The notes: generated by a model not told the origin, from the sequence alone. A DNA stretch of 64,000 nt from Microbulbifer agarilyticus S89 (GCF_000220505.1 NZ_AFPJ01000014.1:1-64000); one strand, 5' to 3'. Positions 37,557 through 47,145 are shown, numbered from the stretch's first letter. Made by a program: numbers and translations.

Positions 37557-37583
37557 AAATGCCGCTTCTCGAAGCGGCATTTT
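37557..37583 (+). terminator. Terminator of the small lipoprotein gene
   Basis: Twelve-pair perfect stem AAATGCCGCTTC / GAAGCGGCATTT with a two-base spacer and a T-rich tail. A second palindrome, AGTGGTTA-AG-TAACCACT (37521-37538), spans the stop codon just upstream. Confidence 0.85.
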
Positions 37584-37701
37584 GCATTTCTGGACCTACA
37601 CATTTGTGCATAAGCACTCTCCGTCTTGGATGTGCCAAATGAAGACTCGGCTCCCAAGCAATCCCACATCGATTGATTTTCCCGTGCAGGTCAATCCGCG
37701 A

Positions 37702-37772
37702 CGCCCCCCAACCTCACACACCAACCTGCCACACACCATCCTGCTACACACCTCTCCCCATACGCCCCAGTA
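37702..37772 (+). promoter_or_regulatory. C-rich, G-poor leader segment upstream of pgi (possible rut site)
   Basis: About 70 bases with only four or five G residues and more than half C, containing repeated ACACACC blocks. Such C-over-G bubbles with many YC dinucleotides are the usual loading sites of Rho. It lies in the 385 bp between the lipoprotein gene and pgi. No gene is seen in this gap. Confidence 0.35.
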
Positions 37773-37918
37773 ACACAGAAAGAAATTGCGCGCCAATTGC
37801 ACCCTATTTGCGCCGCGCTTTAACTATGCCGTTAAACTGGCCGCACTGGCCGTTTGTCGCTAATATCAGCAGCTTTCCAGCCGAACACTCATCTACTTTC
37901 AGCGAAGAAGTCTTGACC

Positions 37919-39532
37919 ATGGATGCTCTCCCACTGTCTGCCGCAATTGCCGCGCTACAGCAACACAAAGATCAGCAGCGCTGGTCCCTGCGCGACCTGT
38001 TCGCGTCAAACCCGGACCGGGCGCAAACCTTTAGTGCCGAAGCTGCGGGCCTATACCTCGACTACAGCAAAAACCTGCTCAATGCCGATACGCTGCAGAA
38101 ACTACTGGACTACACCGAGACTGCACACCTGAAGAGCAGTATCGAGGCGCTGTTTGCAGGTGCCAATATTAACAACACTGAGCACCGCCCGGCCCTGCAT
38201 ACCGCCCTGCGCTTCCAGGGAGAGCCCAAGACCGAGCACGAACAGGCGGTAGCGGATTGCCGCAGGCAAATGTCGCAATTTGTGGAGCAGGTTCACAGCG
38301 GTGCCTGGACCGGCTTTACTGGCAAGCGTATTCGTCACGTGGTCAATATCGGCATTGGTGGCTCGGACCTGGGGCCGCGCATGGTATGGGAAGCGCTGCG
38401 CCCCTGGCACAAGCAGGAACTGACTACCCACTTTGTGGCGAACATCGACGGCGCCGACCTCAGCGATACCCTCGCTTCCCTGCCCGCTGACGAAACGTTG
38501 TTTATCGTTGCCTCCAAGTCCTTCTCAACCCTTGAAACCCGCCAGAACGCGCTCTCAGCGCGTCAGTGGGTGCTCGACGCTGGATGCAGTGAGTCGGACC
38601 TGGAGAAGCACTTTGTTGCGGTGAGCAGCAATATCGTAGCGGCGCAGGACTTTGGCATCGCTGCCCAGAATATTTTTCCGATGTGGGACTGGGTGGGAGG
38701 CCGCTACTCCCTGTGGTCAGCCATCGGGTTACCCATAGCGCTGGCCTGCGGATTCGATGTATACAGCGACCTACTGAAGGGCGCGAACGCGATGGACACG
38801 CATTTCGCGGAAGCAGAATTCTCACAGAATTTACCAGTACTGATGGCGCTGATTCACTTCTGGTACCGCCAATGCTGGGGCGCCGGCAGCCTTGCGGTGC
38901 TGCCTTATGCGCAGCGCCTTGCCAAGTTCCCGGCGTGGCTGCAACAGCTGGATATGGAGAGTCTTGGCAAGAGCGTCACCCGCGACGGCCAGCCTTTGCC
39001 TTACCCGAGTGGTGCGGTCATCTGGGGTGCTGAAGGCAGCAACGGACAGCACTCCTTCCACCAGCTGCTGCATCAGGGCACCGACATGATCCCGGCGGAT
39101 TTTGTTGCCATCAAAGAGCCCACTTCCGCGCTGAAAGAACAGCATCAGTGGCTACTGTCGTGCTGCCTGAGCCAGAGCCAGGCTCTGCTGCGCGGTAAGT
39201 CACTGGCGGAAGCCCGCCGCGAACTGGAGGCTTCTGGCCACACGCATAAAGAAGTCCATCAACTGGCCCCGCACAAGGTGGTTCCCGGTAACCGCCCGAG
39301 CAATACGCTGATTGTGGAAAAGCTCGATCCGTTCCATCTCGGCGGTTTGCTGGCACTCTACGAGCACAAGGTATTTACCTTTGGCTGTCTGCTGGATATC
39401 AACCCGTTTGATCAGTGGGGTGTGGAGTTGGGTAAGGTGCTTGGTAATGGCGTGCATGCGGCCATTGATGGGGAAGTCCCGGAGGATTGGGATGGGTCTA
39501 CTGCTTTGCTGCTTAAAAAACTACTGAAGTAA
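37919..39532 (+). CDS. pgi: Glucose-6-phosphate isomerase
   Basis: Interconverts glucose-6-phosphate and fructose-6-phosphate in the cytosol. 537 residues from the ATG at 37919, with GAAGAAG upstream; the frame is open 246 bases earlier through a low-complexity stretch that is not coding-like. NIGIGGSDLGPRMV, SKSFSTLETRQNA, the GSNGQHSFHQLLHQGT signature and the C-terminal INPFDQWGVELGK block are present. Two copies of the nested palindrome follow. Confidence 0.96.
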   Translation: MDALPLSAAIAALQQHKDQQRWSLRDLFASNPDRAQTFSAEAAGLYLDYSKNLLNADTLQKLLDYTETAHLKSSIEALFAGANINNTEHRPALHTALRFQGEPKTEHEQAVADCRRQMSQFVEQVHSGAWTGFTGKRIRHVVNIGIGGSDLGPRMVWEALRPWHKQELTTHFVANIDGADLSDTLASLPADETLFIVASKSFSTLETRQNALSARQWVLDAGCSESDLEKHFVAVSSNIVAAQDFGIAAQNIFPMWDWVGGRYSLWSAIGLPIALACGFDVYSDLLKGANAMDTHFAEAEFSQNLPVLMALIHFWYRQCWGAGSLAVLPYAQRLAKFPAWLQQLDMESLGKSVTRDGQPLPYPSGAVIWGAEGSNGQHSFHQLLHQGTDMIPADFVAIKEPTSALKEQHQWLLSCCLSQSQALLRGKSLAEARRELEASGHTHKEVHQLAPHKVVPGNRPSNTLIVEKLDPFHLGGLLALYEHKVFTFGCLLDINPFDQWGVELGKVLGNGVHAAIDGEVPEDWDGSTALLLKKLLK

Positions 39533-39565
39533 TCTTTTCTAACCGTGGTGCCGGTTAGGTGGTCA

Positions 39566-39683
39566 GTGGCGGTCCAGCCCCGGGAATGCTTTTCAGGACC
39601 GCTGTGAACCCATCCCTGGGCGCTGCGGCGCAAACATCCTGTTTGCGACGCTCCTGAAAAGCATTCCCGGCACTGGACCTTAA
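39566..39683 (-). repeat. Nested palindrome element, copy C
   Basis: 118 bp in inverted orientation, 33 bp after the pgi stop. Arms 39571-39598 and 39652-39679 pair over 28 bases with two mismatches. On the minus strand hairpin 1 carries CAGGA at its apex and the core hairpin is CCC-AGGGAT-GGG. Ends read TTAAGG and CCGCCAC in element direction. The interior is nearly identical to copy F, while the arms differ. Confidence 0.9.
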
Positions 39684-39750
39684 CGCCAAGTTCAGTGCTC
39701 TATCTACCCGTTAGCTGTGGTTAGATTTGATAGATTACGATGCTTCAAAC

Positions 39751-39871
39751 CGAAGACAGAGTGCTGGATACTTGTTTTCGAAAGCGTCGTCGACATAGAC
39801 GTCGCCGACGCAGCGTACATGGATGTATTTACAGCGGTTTCGAAAACAAGTACCCAGTGCTTTGTCGCCAC
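39751..39871 (+). repeat. Nested palindrome element, copy G (divergent member, sense to pgi)
   Basis: 121 bp. Arms 39755-39785 and 39836-39866 pair over 31 bases with five differences, three of which are G.T pairs. Hairpin 1 has a GTCG-rich stem and an ATAGAC loop instead of a GGA loop. The core hairpin has changed to GTAC-ATGGAT-GTAT, keeping the loop while the stem covaries. Ends are CGAAGA and TCGCCAC, one base off the consensus each. Confidence 0.82.
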
Positions 39872-39908
39872 TAGCCTGCCTTACTCGGTACCACTGAGCT
39901 CAACTTGC

Positions 39909-40670
39909 TCACGTACTCCGTTTAGCCTGTTGATCCAATAGCGGCTTAATTAAGTCCATAGGTAGCGGGAATACAATCGTCGAATTCTGTTCTCCAGCAA
40001 TATCAATCAACGTCTGCATATACCGCAAGGTAATCGCATTCGAATTCTTGGATAGTTGATCGGCGGCTTCCGTCAGCCTCAATGCGGCCTGCGCCTCACC
40101 TTCTGCATGGATGACCTTGGCACGACGTGAACGCTCCGCTTCTGCCTGTTGGGCGATTGCACGAATCATGCTCTCATCCAGGTCGATGTGCTTGATTTCC
40201 ACATTGGTAACTTTCACCCCCCAAGCATCGGTCTGCTCGTCGAGGATCTTCTGGATATCCACATTGAGTTTATCCCGCTCGGATAACATTTCATCCAGCT
40301 CATGCTTACCCAGCACCGACCGCAACGTGGTTTGAGAAAGCTGACTGACCGCCTCGTGATAGTTTTCCACATTGATGATTGCGGACTGTGGATCAATTAC
40401 CCGGTAATACACCACCGCATTCACTTTCACCGACACGTTATCGCGGCTGATCACATCCTGGGTCGGCACATCCATCACCACCGTTCGCAGGTCCACGCGC
40501 TCCATGGTCTGCAGCACCGGGATGATGATGATCAGCCCCGGGCCCTTCACCTCTTGGAAACGCCCTAGAAAAAACACCACGGCACGTTCGTATTCTCGCA
40601 AAATACGAATGGCATACATGACGACCAGAACGACCGCCAGAATCAGCAGACTGGCAAAGTAACTGACCAT
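39909..40670 (-). CDS. Slipin/stomatin-like SPFH protein
   Basis: 253 residues. One N-terminal helix ([17 protein letters not shown]), then the SPFH/Band 7 domain with [14 protein letters not shown] and [24 protein letters not shown], then a helical end rich in Ala/Glu/Arg. It forms oligomeric membrane microdomain scaffolds. Start at 40670 follows GGGAG at 8 bases. It lies 62 bp downstream of the NfeD protease gene, the usual STOPP-NfeD pairing in which the protease cleaves the slipin C-terminus in archaeal homologues. Confidence 0.92.
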   Translation of the reverse strand: MVSYFASLLILAVVLVVMYAIRILREYERAVVFFLGRFQEVKGPGLIIIIPVLQTMERVDLRTVVMDVPTQDVISRDNVSVKVNAVVYYRVIDPQSAIINVENYHEAVSQLSQTTLRSVLGKHELDEMLSERDKLNVDIQKILDEQTDAWGVKVTNVEIKHIDLDESMIRAIAQQAEAERSRRAKVIHAEGEAQAALRLTEAADQLSKNSNAITLRYMQTLIDIAGEQNSTIVFPLPMDLIKPLLDQQAKRST

Positions 40671-40732
40671 AAACCTCACTCCCTGACTATGTATTGCAAT
40701 TGCTTATTGTGGATAACGCCTTTGGAAATCGT

Positions 40733-42181
40733 TTACTCGGGTTCCACCTGTAACATCAATCCCTGTTCAGACGTTACCCTCACCGTCTGTCCCTTGTGCA
40801 GAGGCTTATCACAGCGGGCACGCCAGATCTCACCCCCGACTTTCACCAACAGCTCTGGCTGCACCGCATCAACGATGGCGGTACGCCCGACCATCGCCTG
40901 ATTGGCCGGCACCTTGGGCTTGCGCAAGCTGTGGCCGATGGCATACATGATGCCCAGTAGCGCGAGCCCACTGACCGCGGCAATCGAACCGATCAGGGTC
41001 TTGGATACGCGCATACCCGGCACATCACTGTCGATGAGCATCACCGAGCCAATCACCATCGCAATGACGCCACCAATTCCGAGGGCGCCGAAACTTGGCA
41101 CAAAGAATTCCGCCGCTATTAACAACGCACCCACAACAATCAGGGCCAGGCCCGCATAATTGATCGGTAGCACCTGTAATGCATAAAACGCCAGTAACAG
41201 GCAGATAACGCCCACCACTCCCGGCACTATGGCGCCGGGGCTGTACCCCTCGAAAATCAATCCATAGATGCCGATCAGCAGCAAGATGTAGGCAATTTGC
41301 GGGTTGGTGATCAGGGCCAGCAGTTCGTTGCGCCAGTCCGGCGCGTAGGCCTTTACCGGGAGCTCTGCGACATCCGCAGGGAGCTTCTGCTTTTCGCCGA
41401 GTAATACGATTTCCCGGTCTGGCAGCTGTTGCAGCAATGCCTGTTGATTGTCGGCAACTACGTCTATCACATTCTCTTCCAGCGCTTCCTGCGCGGTAAG
41501 CGTCGCAGCATCGCGCACGGCTTTTTCCGCCCAATCCGCATTGCGGCCATGGCGCTGTGCCAATCCGCGAATGTAGGCCACCGAATCATTGATCACCTTG
41601 CGCTCCATGGCGCTGCCAGAGCGGTCCGCGCCTTTATCTTCTTGGTCGCTCTGCGAGGTATCAGCGCCATCGCCCTCACTCTCCTTGGAGCTCTGGTCCC
41701 TAGCCTCTTGCGGTGGCTGTCCCGGCGGTTCCTGTTGCCCTGGCATGCCACCCATCTGCACAGGCGTTGCCGCCCCCAGGGTCGTCGATGGCGTCATTGC
41801 CGCTACATGGCTCGCATACAGGATATAGGTACCGGCGCTGGCTGCGCGGGCACCGGCGGGAGTGACATAGGTGACGTATGGGACTTCGGACGCAAGGATA
41901 TGCTGGATAATGTCCCGGGTAGCGGCATCCAGGCCTCCGGGCGTATCCATATCGATAATAATCAGGCGGGCACCCTGTTCGCGCGCCTTGTCGCTGGCGC
42001 GAATCAGATAATCTGTGGTTGCCGGCCCGATGGGACCATCAATGGTGAGCTGCGCAATGTGCGGGCTTGCCGCGTCGTCAGCTGCATTCTCTGCGCTCGT
42101 CACTTCCTGGGCAATTGCGCTGGTTTGCGCAAAACACAACATCCACAGCAGGAAAAGCGCTTTCCGACACCACTGTTCCAT
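40733..42181 (-). CDS. NfeD-family membrane serine protease (ClpP-class)
   Basis: 482 residues. Signal peptide, then a ClpP/crotonase-fold protease domain with IDTPGG-like MDTPGGLDAATRD, catalytic Ser in ARAASAGTYILYASH and Lys in a later helix. A Gln/Asp/Ser-rich insert (about 155-190) follows. About four helices lie at 280-410, then a C-terminal OB-fold NfeD domain (VGRTAIVDAVQPE). Long-form NfeD1b. Proposed to control the quality of the partner slipin. Confidence 0.92.
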   Translation of the reverse strand: MEQWCRKALFLLWMLCFAQTSAIAQEVTSAENAADDAASPHIAQLTIDGPIGPATTDYLIRASDKAREQGARLIIIDMDTPGGLDAATRDIIQHILASEVPYVTYVTPAGARAASAGTYILYASHVAAMTPSTTLGAATPVQMGGMPGQQEPPGQPPQEARDQSSKESEGDGADTSQSDQEDKGADRSGSAMERKVINDSVAYIRGLAQRHGRNADWAEKAVRDAATLTAQEALEENVIDVVADNQQALLQQLPDREIVLLGEKQKLPADVAELPVKAYAPDWRNELLALITNPQIAYILLLIGIYGLIFEGYSPGAIVPGVVGVICLLLAFYALQVLPINYAGLALIVVGALLIAAEFFVPSFGALGIGGVIAMVIGSVMLIDSDVPGMRVSKTLIGSIAAVSGLALLGIMYAIGHSLRKPKVPANQAMVGRTAIVDAVQPELLVKVGGEIWRARCDKPLHKGQTVRVTSEQGLMLQVEPE

Positions 42182-42324
42182 AGCTTTTATCCCGGGTGCG
42201 AAAGATCAGAAACCACAAGGGTAACAGAACTGCGACAACACACAGGGAAATGGGCGCCGGTTGCGGATGGGAGGTCATCCACAGTTGCCAGGCCGAAGGC
42301 GGTCCACTCAACCGCCATCAGGTA

Positions 42325-44001
42325 TCAAATCGCGGTGAGGTATCGTCTGGCGAACTTGGAATCCATCTTCTCCAGATCCACCACCACCAGGCCATCGACC
42401 GAATCGCAAAAATCCGGGTCGATATTGAACGCATGGAAGCTGGTGCCACCGGGGGTGGTAACCGCCGTGTACTTTTTAAAGAGCGGCGGCAGCACCACGC
42501 CCTCTTCTTTCAGAATGTGTTTTAACTGCAGCATATCTTCAGTTGCACAGCCGGAGAGTGGTGGAAGATCCGTTCTTGCCTCGATAAATGGCAGGCGCGC
42601 ATTCCCCATCGGACGCTCGGCAGCAAAATGATGCAGGAAATAGCGCACGATTGCGGACTTGGCGCGACGGGAGAAGTTACCGGGCATCGAAACAGGACCA
42701 AACAGGAATCGACGGTCGTTGCGCAGAATCCACTGGCCAATCCCACACCACAATACGTCGAGACCACGACTGCGCCAGTACTCCGGAAGCAGGAAGCTGC
42801 GCCCCAACTCTGCCGACCGGGGCAAACATGCCTCCGGTGCGCGGGAGTAATTGAACAGCGTGGTGGAGTAGATTTCATCCGCAGCCAATCCGTCGGTACT
42901 TGCCAGACGGTAGGCGCCTGCGAGCTGCTGGCGTTCCTTATCCCATAGCAACAGATGGTCATACCAGGCGTCAAACGCATCCCAGTCGCGATTGTTGCCG
43001 GTACCCTCGCCTACAGCGCGAAAGGCAATTTCACGCAGGCGCGAAAGTTCACGCATAACAGGGCAGTCCGGCTGCTGACGATACAGCTTTACCTCGAATT
43101 CCCCTTGGGCGACTAAGGTCTCGCAACGGGCAATACCTCTTGCGACATCGGCTGTCGCTTCAGCCCCGGCGATGGGCTCGGGCGCCAGCACTTGCGGTTT
43201 CTTATGCAGGCGATAAACCTGTTTTTTCCACAGCTTCGCTTGAGCCCGTGGCGTCATCGGCCACTGACGATAATGCTCCGGCGCCACAGGGGTACCGACA
43301 CGGATATCGATTCCGCGGCTTACCTGCTTGAACATTTCCCGCACCAGCCACAAGGTAGACAGGGGCTTGTTGACCATGGACAGGCCATACCACCACAGAG
43401 AGTTCCGACCGCGTACTTGCATGGGCAAAATGGGTGCATTGGTCTTGTCGGCAAACCGGATAAATCCCGGGTTCCAGCGGCCGTCGCGTACACCATGTGC
43501 AGTGAGTCGCGATACTTCCCCCGCGGGAAACACAATGATGGCACCGCCTTCACGCAGGTAATCGTAGATTCCTTCTACATCCTCGCGGCGAGTGCGGCCA
43601 TTGAAGTTATCCACCGGCAATAGATAGCTGCGCAGTGGTTCAATATTCCACAGCAGCTGGCTAGCAATCGCCTTTACGTCTTTGCGCACACGGGCTACCA
43701 GATCAATCAGCGCTAGCCCATCGAGGCTACCCAGCGGATGATTGGATACGATCACCAGCGGGCCTTCGGTAGGAATTCGCTCCAGCTCCGCCAGGTTAAC
43801 GTCATAACGAAAGTCGAAGGAGCGGAATACCTGGCGAATAAAGTCCAGCCCCCCAAGATGGGGAAAGTCTTTGCCAAACTGCTGCAGTTGCTGCTCACAG
43901 CATATTTTTTTAACCGTGGCGGAAACCAGTCGACGCGTCGGGCTGTGCGGCGCTGCGCTGTACCAGGGGTTATTCTGCAGCAGGTTTTCGAGCTGGATCA
44001 T
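42325..44001 (-). CDS. Bifunctional PlsC-like acyltransferase / GNAT (ornithine-lipid-type) protein
   Basis: 558 residues with two domains. Residues about 60-280 are PlsC-like, with SNHPLGSLDG as the His-Asp block and FPAGEVSR as the substrate block. Residues about 300-540 resemble the hemolysin/OlsB-type GNAT fold (REIAFRAVGEGTG, CLPRSAELGRSFLLPEYW, YFLHHF). OlsF in ornithine-lipid synthesis combines the same two activities in the opposite order, so synthesis of an aminolipid is plausible. The start overlaps the stop of the LpxH-like gene by four bases, so the pair is coupled. Confidence 0.83.
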   Translation of the reverse strand: MIQLENLLQNNPWYSAAPHSPTRRLVSATVKKICCEQQLQQFGKDFPHLGGLDFIRQVFRSFDFRYDVNLAELERIPTEGPLVIVSNHPLGSLDGLALIDLVARVRKDVKAIASQLLWNIEPLRSYLLPVDNFNGRTRREDVEGIYDYLREGGAIIVFPAGEVSRLTAHGVRDGRWNPGFIRFADKTNAPILPMQVRGRNSLWWYGLSMVNKPLSTLWLVREMFKQVSRGIDIRVGTPVAPEHYRQWPMTPRAQAKLWKKQVYRLHKKPQVLAPEPIAGAEATADVARGIARCETLVAQGEFEVKLYRQQPDCPVMRELSRLREIAFRAVGEGTGNNRDWDAFDAWYDHLLLWDKERQQLAGAYRLASTDGLAADEIYSTTLFNYSRAPEACLPRSAELGRSFLLPEYWRSRGLDVLWCGIGQWILRNDRRFLFGPVSMPGNFSRRAKSAIVRYFLHHFAAERPMGNARLPFIEARTDLPPLSGCATEDMLQLKHILKEEGVVLPPLFKKYTAVTTPGGTSFHAFNIDPDFCDSVDGLVVVDLEKMDSKFARRYLTAI

Positions 44002-44804
44002 GCGGCCACCGCTTCGGTCATAATGCGAGCAATCTTGGGCGTCCGGTGCCAGTGCAATAGGTTTAGCGCGCCACTTTTTTCTTCCACAATGGCGGTCATT
44101 GAGTCGACCCAGTCCCCACAGTTGGCGTAAGTCACGGCGCTGTCCTTGCAGGCACTGTCCTTGGAAGCGCTGTGACGAATTCCTGCACGGTGGATATGCC
44201 CACAGATCACCCCATCGAATCCACGTCGGGCCGTCTCACGAATCGCGACCTCTTCAAATTTATTCATCATGCGGCGGGCAGCGTGTACACGGTTCTTCAC
44301 ATGATTTGCGAGAGACCACCAGGGCTTGTCAAAGCGGCTGCGCCAGTAATTGATCCAGCGATTGATCCGCAGCATCAGGTAGTAGCTCTGATCACCGATG
44401 TGGTAGCTGACCGGATTGATTTCGATATGGTGTTCGAACTGGTCACCGTGGGTAACCCAGTAGCGCTTGCCATCGTTCGTAGTGTGGGTCCACTCGCGCT
44501 CAACACGGATATTGCCCAGGTGCTTACCTGCCCAGCTGCGCATTGGAGCGTCGTGATTGCCGGGTACATAAATGATTTCCGGGGTGTTGCTACCAAGTTC
44601 CGACAGCATCCCAAGCAGCAGGGAGGAGGCATGGCACCAGCTGCCCTTACCTTGGGACAGGGCCTTCATATCAAAGATATCCCCCACCAGATATACGGTA
44701 TCGGCGGTATTCTGGGCCAGGAAGTCCGCCAGCCGTTGCGGCTCGCTATCCCGGCTGCCCAGGTGAACATCAGAGATCCACAGTGCGCGATATCGATTAC
44801 TCAT
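43998..44804 (-). CDS. LpxH-like metallophosphoesterase
   Basis: 268 residues of the calcineurin-like superfamily. ISDVHLGSRDSE, LVGDIFDM, VPGNHDAPM, VTHGDQFEH and VICGHIHRAG supply all five metal-binding blocks. It resembles UDP-2,3-diacylglucosamine diphosphatase homologues (LpxH2-type), which have varied or unknown substrates. A short duplicated KDSACKDSA segment lies near the C-terminus. First gene of a two-gene unit with the acyltransferase-GNAT protein, so a lipid phosphate or nucleotide-lipid substrate is likely. Confidence 0.82.
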   Translation of the reverse strand: MSNRYRALWISDVHLGSRDSEPQRLADFLAQNTADTVYLVGDIFDMKALSQGKGSWCHASSLLLGMLSELGSNTPEIIYVPGNHDAPMRSWAGKHLGNIRVEREWTHTTNDGKRYWVTHGDQFEHHIEINPVSYHIGDQSYYLMLRINRWINYWRSRFDKPWWSLANHVKNRVHAARRMMNKFEEVAIRETARRGFDGVICGHIHRAGIRHSASKDSACKDSAVTYANCGDWVDSMTAIVEEKSGALNLLHWHRTPKIARIMTEAVAA

Positions 44805-44962
44805 TAGCTCATCCCATCATTGTTGGTTCGGACCACATCCGATGGCATGAGACTTTGCTTGAGTTTTCTTACAAACCGGCGGCTGTTTCTTGAAGCTTCT
44901 ATTGCAAAGCAGACAAGGCGAGGAAAGAAGCGACGAAACCCGCACTTCTGCGAAACCGCGTT

Positions 44963-45772
44963 CTAATTGCGTACCCGTTGAATCCGTTCCAGCCGGGAAA
45001 TACTACCCAGGTAGTCCTCCCAGCTGGCTTCGAGCTCCGCAGTTTGAAAGCGCTGGTACTTCTCGCGATCCAACCAATAGACCCGCGTACGCACCCGGCG
45101 CAGGTCAATCATCGGCAACTGGTCGATCGCCGCCGACCCCCGTTTGAATACCGAACCGGCTCGGGAGTTCTGTACCATATCGCTCACGATGGTGAGATGC
45201 ACATTTTGCGCTGCGGGATCCAGATGGTTAAGCGCGGCGACATCCGACAGCGCCTCATAAATGGGCGACACCGGCTGCGCTTCGCCGGTCACCGCGCGGC
45301 CGATGGCGCGATCCAGCGGTTGGGCAAAACGCTGCGTGTACAGTGCATCCACAAACTGCTGGTTGGCCGTAAGCGCACTGACCTCTTTGCCCGAATGTGG
45401 TTTGCACAAATCGATCACCGGCTCAGACAGCCCGTTGTAGTGATCATCCAATACAAAAATTGAAAAGCGATCGTTGACCGCGGCGGACGCAAGCAGGTTG
45501 GAAATATGCGTTTTCAGAAAGTGCACCTGATGCGCAGACAGGGTGTCGGACGCATCAATTACCACCAAATGCTGGGCAAAGCGCGGTAAGTGTGGGTTGC
45601 ACAGAGTCACCGCATCAAAATCCCGCGCCGGCGAGCGTACCACCTTTAGCGCAAATACCGTCAGTGCCAACAGGATGAGCAAACCCAGGGCAAACACCAG
45701 CACGCCCTTTTTGTCTTCGCTGGAAAATCGCCCGCGGCGACTGCCGAACTTTGCGCGACGCACCCCTGCCAT
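44963..45772 (-). CDS. Single-pass membrane protein with VWA-like domain
   Basis: 269 residues, not assigned to a named family. A basic N-terminus, one helix (residues 23-45), then a periplasmic or cytosolic domain. LVVIDASDTLS holds a D-x-S-x-T metal-site motif (Asp73, Ser75, Thr77), and a later strand reads VHLTIVSDMVQNS, as in von Willebrand factor A domains. The C-terminus ends in Arg-rich helices. Its start overlaps the stop of the upstream coiled-coil protein by one base (TGATG), so the two are very likely made together and may act as a complex. Confidence 0.7.
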   Translation of the reverse strand: MAGVRRAKFGSRRGRFSSEDKKGVLVFALGLLILLALTVFALKVVRSPARDFDAVTLCNPHLPRFAQHLVVIDASDTLSAHQVHFLKTHISNLLASAAVNDRFSIFVLDDHYNGLSEPVIDLCKPHSGKEVSALTANQQFVDALYTQRFAQPLDRAIGRAVTGEAQPVSPIYEALSDVAALNHLDPAAQNVHLTIVSDMVQNSRAGSVFKRGSAAIDQLPMIDLRRVRTRVYWLDREKYQRFQTAELEASWEDYLGSISRLERIQRVRN

Positions 45773-47145
45773 CAGCCCCTCCGCAAACCGTGATCCAACT
45801 CAAGCTTATCCACAAGCTCGGAAAGGGCGGCCTGAATCGCTTCACAGCGGCGGTTCACGACATCGATCGCTGCGGTATAGGTATGATCCAGCTCCGCCAT
45901 CACCTGTTCAAAGGTCTCCAAATCCTGCTTGTGCTGTTCCAGCCCCGTGGTGTTGAGGCGGGGCAACTTTTCCAGCTCAAAGCGGAGAAGCTCACCAAAG
46001 TAGGCGGAGCGGCGATTCATCATGCGCGCGGAATAAGACTGATAGTAACGAACAAGCTCATCTAGCAACCCCTGTGCCTTGATGATGTCTTCGTGATAGT
46101 GACGATGAATTTCTTCACTGCGCTCAATACTCGCCTTGAACTGGATAAACTGCGCACGAATGGTTTTTTCCGTATCCGAAATGCCATCCTGCATTTCTTC
46201 CGCCATCTGATTAACGCTTTCAATTGCGTCTTCGTGGGCATTGCGCCACGCCGCCTGCTGGGATTTCACTCGCCGGGTGACGGCTGTATATCCCGGGTAG
46301 CGGTCATCCACCACAAAGAATTTTGCGGTCAGCAACACCAGGGCTATACCACTGACCACCACCATGATCCACGAGTTGAAGTCCTGAATACCCAGCGGCT
46401 CTGCCTGCAGAGTGCTCATTGCCACCTGCGACGCGGTAAATGGATCCGCCTCCAGCGCCTCCCGGTAATGTCCCACGCCAAGCACGAACACCACCGACGT
46501 TAACAATACCGCGCCAAACAAAATCCCGGCACTGAGTTTTCTCAGCGGATTTAAGTGAAAGCAATGTCGCAGGGAAAAGGCCAGAAACGCGGCAAACCCC
46601 AGGTTGATCATGGAAATAATGAATGCCTGAAAGAAGCCACCGACCAGCCCAAGGGCGCTGCCTTTCGACAGGAAGAAGGCATTCAACACCGTCTCGAGAA
46701 TGACGATGAAAAACACTATGGAAAAATGCAGCAGTTTTGACTCGCGGTACACGGCTTCACGGGTCAGCCCGTTGCGTTCGCGGAACATTTCCAAGTCCAT
46801 ACGCAACGCCGAGTATTCCTGCGCGCGCTGCTTGATGCCACTGACCAGGTTGGCCAGGCGCGCAGCGATGGTTTTTTCCACCAGCGACTCGGTGTTTTTC
46901 ATTTCCTGGTAGAGCTGACGAATGTCGACTTCGCTGCGATCCGTGAGCTCCTTGTCGAGCTCGCTCTGGCGGTTTTCGTGCACGCGGCCAATGATTTCCC
47001 GCACCACGTAAGAGCGCATACTCTCTTCGCTGTCGGTATGATTGCGCCGGTCGACTTCGGGGATGCCCGCTTTCACATCGCGCTCGACGCGCTGCTCAAT
47101 TTTCAGGGCGGAGATAGCGGCTTTGGTGGCCGGAATTGAGGTCAT
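45772..47145 (-). CDS. Four-helix membrane protein with coiled-coil flanks
   Basis: 457 residues, not recognised. Residues 1-135 are charged and helical. Membrane helices are near 139-159, 165-191, 205-225 and 257-278. Residues 290-445 are a long predicted coiled coil rich in Glu, Gln and Arg. No catalytic motif was seen. Transcribed first, then the VWA-like gene. The combination suggests a membrane-bound assembly that responds to or moves something, but nothing in the sequence fixes the function; a stress or defence role is speculation. Confidence 0.7.
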   Translation of the reverse strand: MTSIPATKAAISALKIEQRVERDVKAGIPEVDRRNHTDSEESMRSYVVREIIGRVHENRQSELDKELTDRSEVDIRQLYQEMKNTESLVEKTIAARLANLVSGIKQRAQEYSALRMDLEMFRERNGLTREAVYRESKLLHFSIVFFIVILETVLNAFFLSKGSALGLVGGFFQAFIISMINLGFAAFLAFSLRHCFHLNPLRKLSAGILFGAVLLTSVVFVLGVGHYREALEADPFTASQVAMSTLQAEPLGIQDFNSWIMVVVSGIALVLLTAKFFVVDDRYPGYTAVTRRVKSQQAAWRNAHEDAIESVNQMAEEMQDGISDTEKTIRAQFIQFKASIERSEEIHRHYHEDIIKAQGLLDELVRYYQSYSARMMNRRSAYFGELLRFELEKLPRLNTTGLEQHKQDLETFEQVMAELDHTYTAAIDVVNRRCEAIQAALSELVDKLELDHGLRRG

